Source: Xylocopa sonorina
Taxonomy: Eukaryota; Arthropoda; Insecta; Hymenoptera; Apidae
Length of the DNA stretch: 64,000 nt
Direction of reading: 5' to 3'
Assembly: GCF_050948175.1 (NCBI RefSeq)
Contig: NW_027490218.1
Location: 682,001 to 746,000, forward strand
Below, piece after piece: positions 61,859 through 64,000 of the stretch. Below the pieces are notes generated by a model. It saw nothing but the letters and a program-made list of their open reading frames with translations. It was not told the origin of the DNA and ran no database searches. A program made the position numbers and the translations under genes. Position 1 is the first letter of the stretch; the number at the start of each line of letters is the position of its first letter.

Positions 61859-62734
61859 ACTTCGCCATGAATATTATATCTTATCATGAAACATAGATGT
61901 GAGATGCGATATCGCGTTTTAGGAAGCATTAGAACCCTATTGCTACGGTACTTAGACATCTGCAAACGCCATTTCCTAGCAAGGAAGTGTCGCATTTACA
62001 TTCTTTTGAAGTGAATACGAGATATACATGACACTTCGCAAAGAATATTATATCTTATCATGAAACATGGATGTGAGATGCGATATCGCGTTTTAAGAAG
62101 CATTAGAAGTCTATTGCTACGATACGTAAACATCTGCAAACAATATTTCCTAGCAAGGAAGTGTCGCATTTACATTCCTTAGAGGTGAATACGAGGTATA
62201 CATAACATTCCAAAATGAATATTATATCTTATCACGAGACATAGAAATGAAATGCGACATCTCGTTTTAAGAAGCATTAGAACTCTACTGCTACGATACG
62301 TAGACATCTGCAAACGCTATTTCCTAGCATGGAAGTGTCACATTTACATCCTTTTGATGTGAATACGACGTATACATAACACTCCAAAATGAATATTATA
62401 TCTTATCACGAAACATAGAAATGAAATGCGACATCTCGTTTTAAGAAGCATTACAACTCTATTTGCTACGATACGTAAACACCTGCAACCACTATTTCCT
62501 AGCATGGATGTGTCACGTTTACATTGCTTTGAAGTGAATACGAGATATACATGACACTTCGCAATGAATATTATATCTTATCATGAAACATAGAAGTGAG
62601 ATGCGATATCGCGTTTTAGGAAGCATTAGAACTCTATCGCTACGATCCGTAGACATCTGCAAACGCTATTTCCTAGCATGGAAGAGTCGCATTTACATTC
62701 TTTTGAAGTGAATACGAGGTATACATAACACTCT

Positions 62735-63480
62735 ACAATGAATATTATATCTTATCACGAAACATAGACATGAAATGCGACATCTCGTTTTAAGAAGCAT
62801 TAGAACAGTATTGCTGCGATACGTATACATCTGCAAACGCTATTTCCTAGCATGGAAGTGTCACATTTACATTCTTTTGAAGTCAATACGTGGTATACAT
62901 AACACTCCAAAATGAATATTATATCTTATAACGAGACATAGAAATGAAATGCGACATCTCGTTTTAAGAAGCATTAGAACTCTACTGCTACGATACGTAG
63001 ACATCTGCAAACGCTATTTCCTAGCATGGAAGTGTCACATTTACATTCTTTTGAAGTGAATACGAGGTATACATAACACTCCAAAATGAATATTATATCT
63101 TATCACGAAACATAGAAATGAAATGCGACATCTCGTTTTAAGAAGCATTACAACTCTATTGCTACGATACGTAGACATCTGCAAACGCTATTTCCTAGCA
63201 TGCAAGTGTCGCACTTACATTCTTTTGAAGAGAATACGAAGTATACATGACACTTCGCCATGAATATTATATCTTATCATGAAACATAGATGTGAGATGC
63301 GATATCGCGTTTTAGGAAGCATTAGAACTCTATTGCTACGGTATTTAGACACCTGCAAACGCTATTTCCTAGCAAGGAAGTGTCGCATTTACATTCTTTT
63401 GAAGTGAATACGAGATATACATGACACTTCGCAAAGAATATTATATCTTATCATGAAACATGGAAGTGAGATGCGATATC
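62735..63480 (-). repeat. Higher-order repeat H2, copy 3 (rearranged)
   Basis: Marker caatacgtgg at 62884 and gatatccgattt at 63480. It jumps after 63500 from the gatatccgatttagg monomer directly to gatccgtagacatctg, skipping the gtagtctt and acacctgc monomers, and the series begins again (caatacgtgg at 63753, 869 bp later, five monomers). Confidence 0.75.
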
Positions 63481-64000
63481 CGATTTAGGAAGCATTAGAA
63501 CTCTATTGCTACGATCCGTAGACATCTGCAAACGCTATTTCCTAGCATGGAAGAGTCGCATTTACATTCTTTTGAAGTGAATACGAGGTATACATAACAC
63601 TCTACAATGAATATTATATCTTATCACGAAACATAGACATGAAATGCGACATCTCGTTTTAAGAAGCATTAGAACAGTATTGCTGCGATACGTATACATC
63701 TGCAAACGCTATTTCCTAGCATGGAAGTGTCACATTTACATTCTTTTGAAGTCAATACGTGGTATACATAACACTCCAAAATGAATATTATATCTTATCA
63801 CGAGACATAGAAATGAAATGCGACATCTCGTTTTAAGAAGCATTAGAACACTAATGCTACGATACGTAGACATCTGCAAACGCTATTTCCTAGCATGGAA
63901 GTGTCACATTTACATTCTTTTGAAGTGAATACGAGGTATACATGACACTCCAAAATGAATATTATATCTTATCACGACACATAGAAATGAAATGCGACAT

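Larger units (their letters stand above)
39350..64000 (-). repeat. Satellite block D: 174-bp monomers, reversed
   Basis: About 142 monomers in the same orientation as block B, running off the window. The first 0.7 kb is strongly decayed, 40.0-43.9 kb mixes edge and core types, and from about 44 kb on the array is homogenised into higher-order repeats. Two monomer classes alternate irregularly: one with gatatcgcg, usually with gacacttcgc, and one with gacatctcg, usually with aacactccaaaatg. ORFs of 63-92 codons (for example 43160-43438 and 45807-45998) are satellite frames repeated with the higher-order units. Confidence 0.97.

Overview
The window is almost entirely satellite DNA from a eukaryotic chromosome. 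A 174-bp AT-rich monomer, in roughly 300 tandem copies, fills about 53-54 kb of the 64 kb. There is no bacterial-style gene organisation, no rRNA, no recognisable tRNA and no CRISPR array. Three short islands interrupt the satellite. They carry LTR-retrotransposon pieces, a primer-binding-site-like motif that fits a tRNA-Lys primer, and a small gene-like segment with a 116-bp intron-like interval flanked by consensus splice dinucleotides. This fits a centromeric or pericentromeric array of an arthropod, most likely an insect. The taxon is an inference made without any database comparison.

Layout: block A (1-14117) has the satellite in the orientation I call forward. Island X1 (14118-17710) follows. 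Block B (17711-30212) has the satellite reversed. Island 2 (30213-31681) is a 5' LTR with the start of a retroelement interior. Block C (31682-34127) is forward again. Island 3 (34128-39349) holds an LTR, a second copy of the X1 segment (X2), 0.8 kb of non-satellite sequence with an ORF remnant, and a second, diverged LTR-like sequence ending in a GA microsatellite. Block D (39350-64000) is reversed to the window end. Satellite polarity therefore changes at every island and nowhere else that I noticed.

The arrays are graded. Monomers next to the X islands are decayed and share an edge subfamily (gtctacac in place of gtattcac, and a shortened ggaaatgcgtttcc segment). Monomers far from the X islands are organised in higher-order repeats: 25-, 8-, 17-, 14-, 28- and 6-monomer offsets in block A, a 15-monomer duplication in block B, and 15-monomer repeats of 2607-2609 bp in block D. 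One block D copy carries an in-register, conversion-like patch of about six monomers from another family. Two monomer classes, with and without the 10-bp palindrome gcgatatcgc, are interspersed.

Coding content is weak. The only candidate beyond retroelement remnants is the X segment, which could encode a single-pass membrane protein with a coiled-coil-like tail. It occurs twice and shows signs of decay. The 58-codon ORFs across the satellite are by-products of a monomer length divisible by three.
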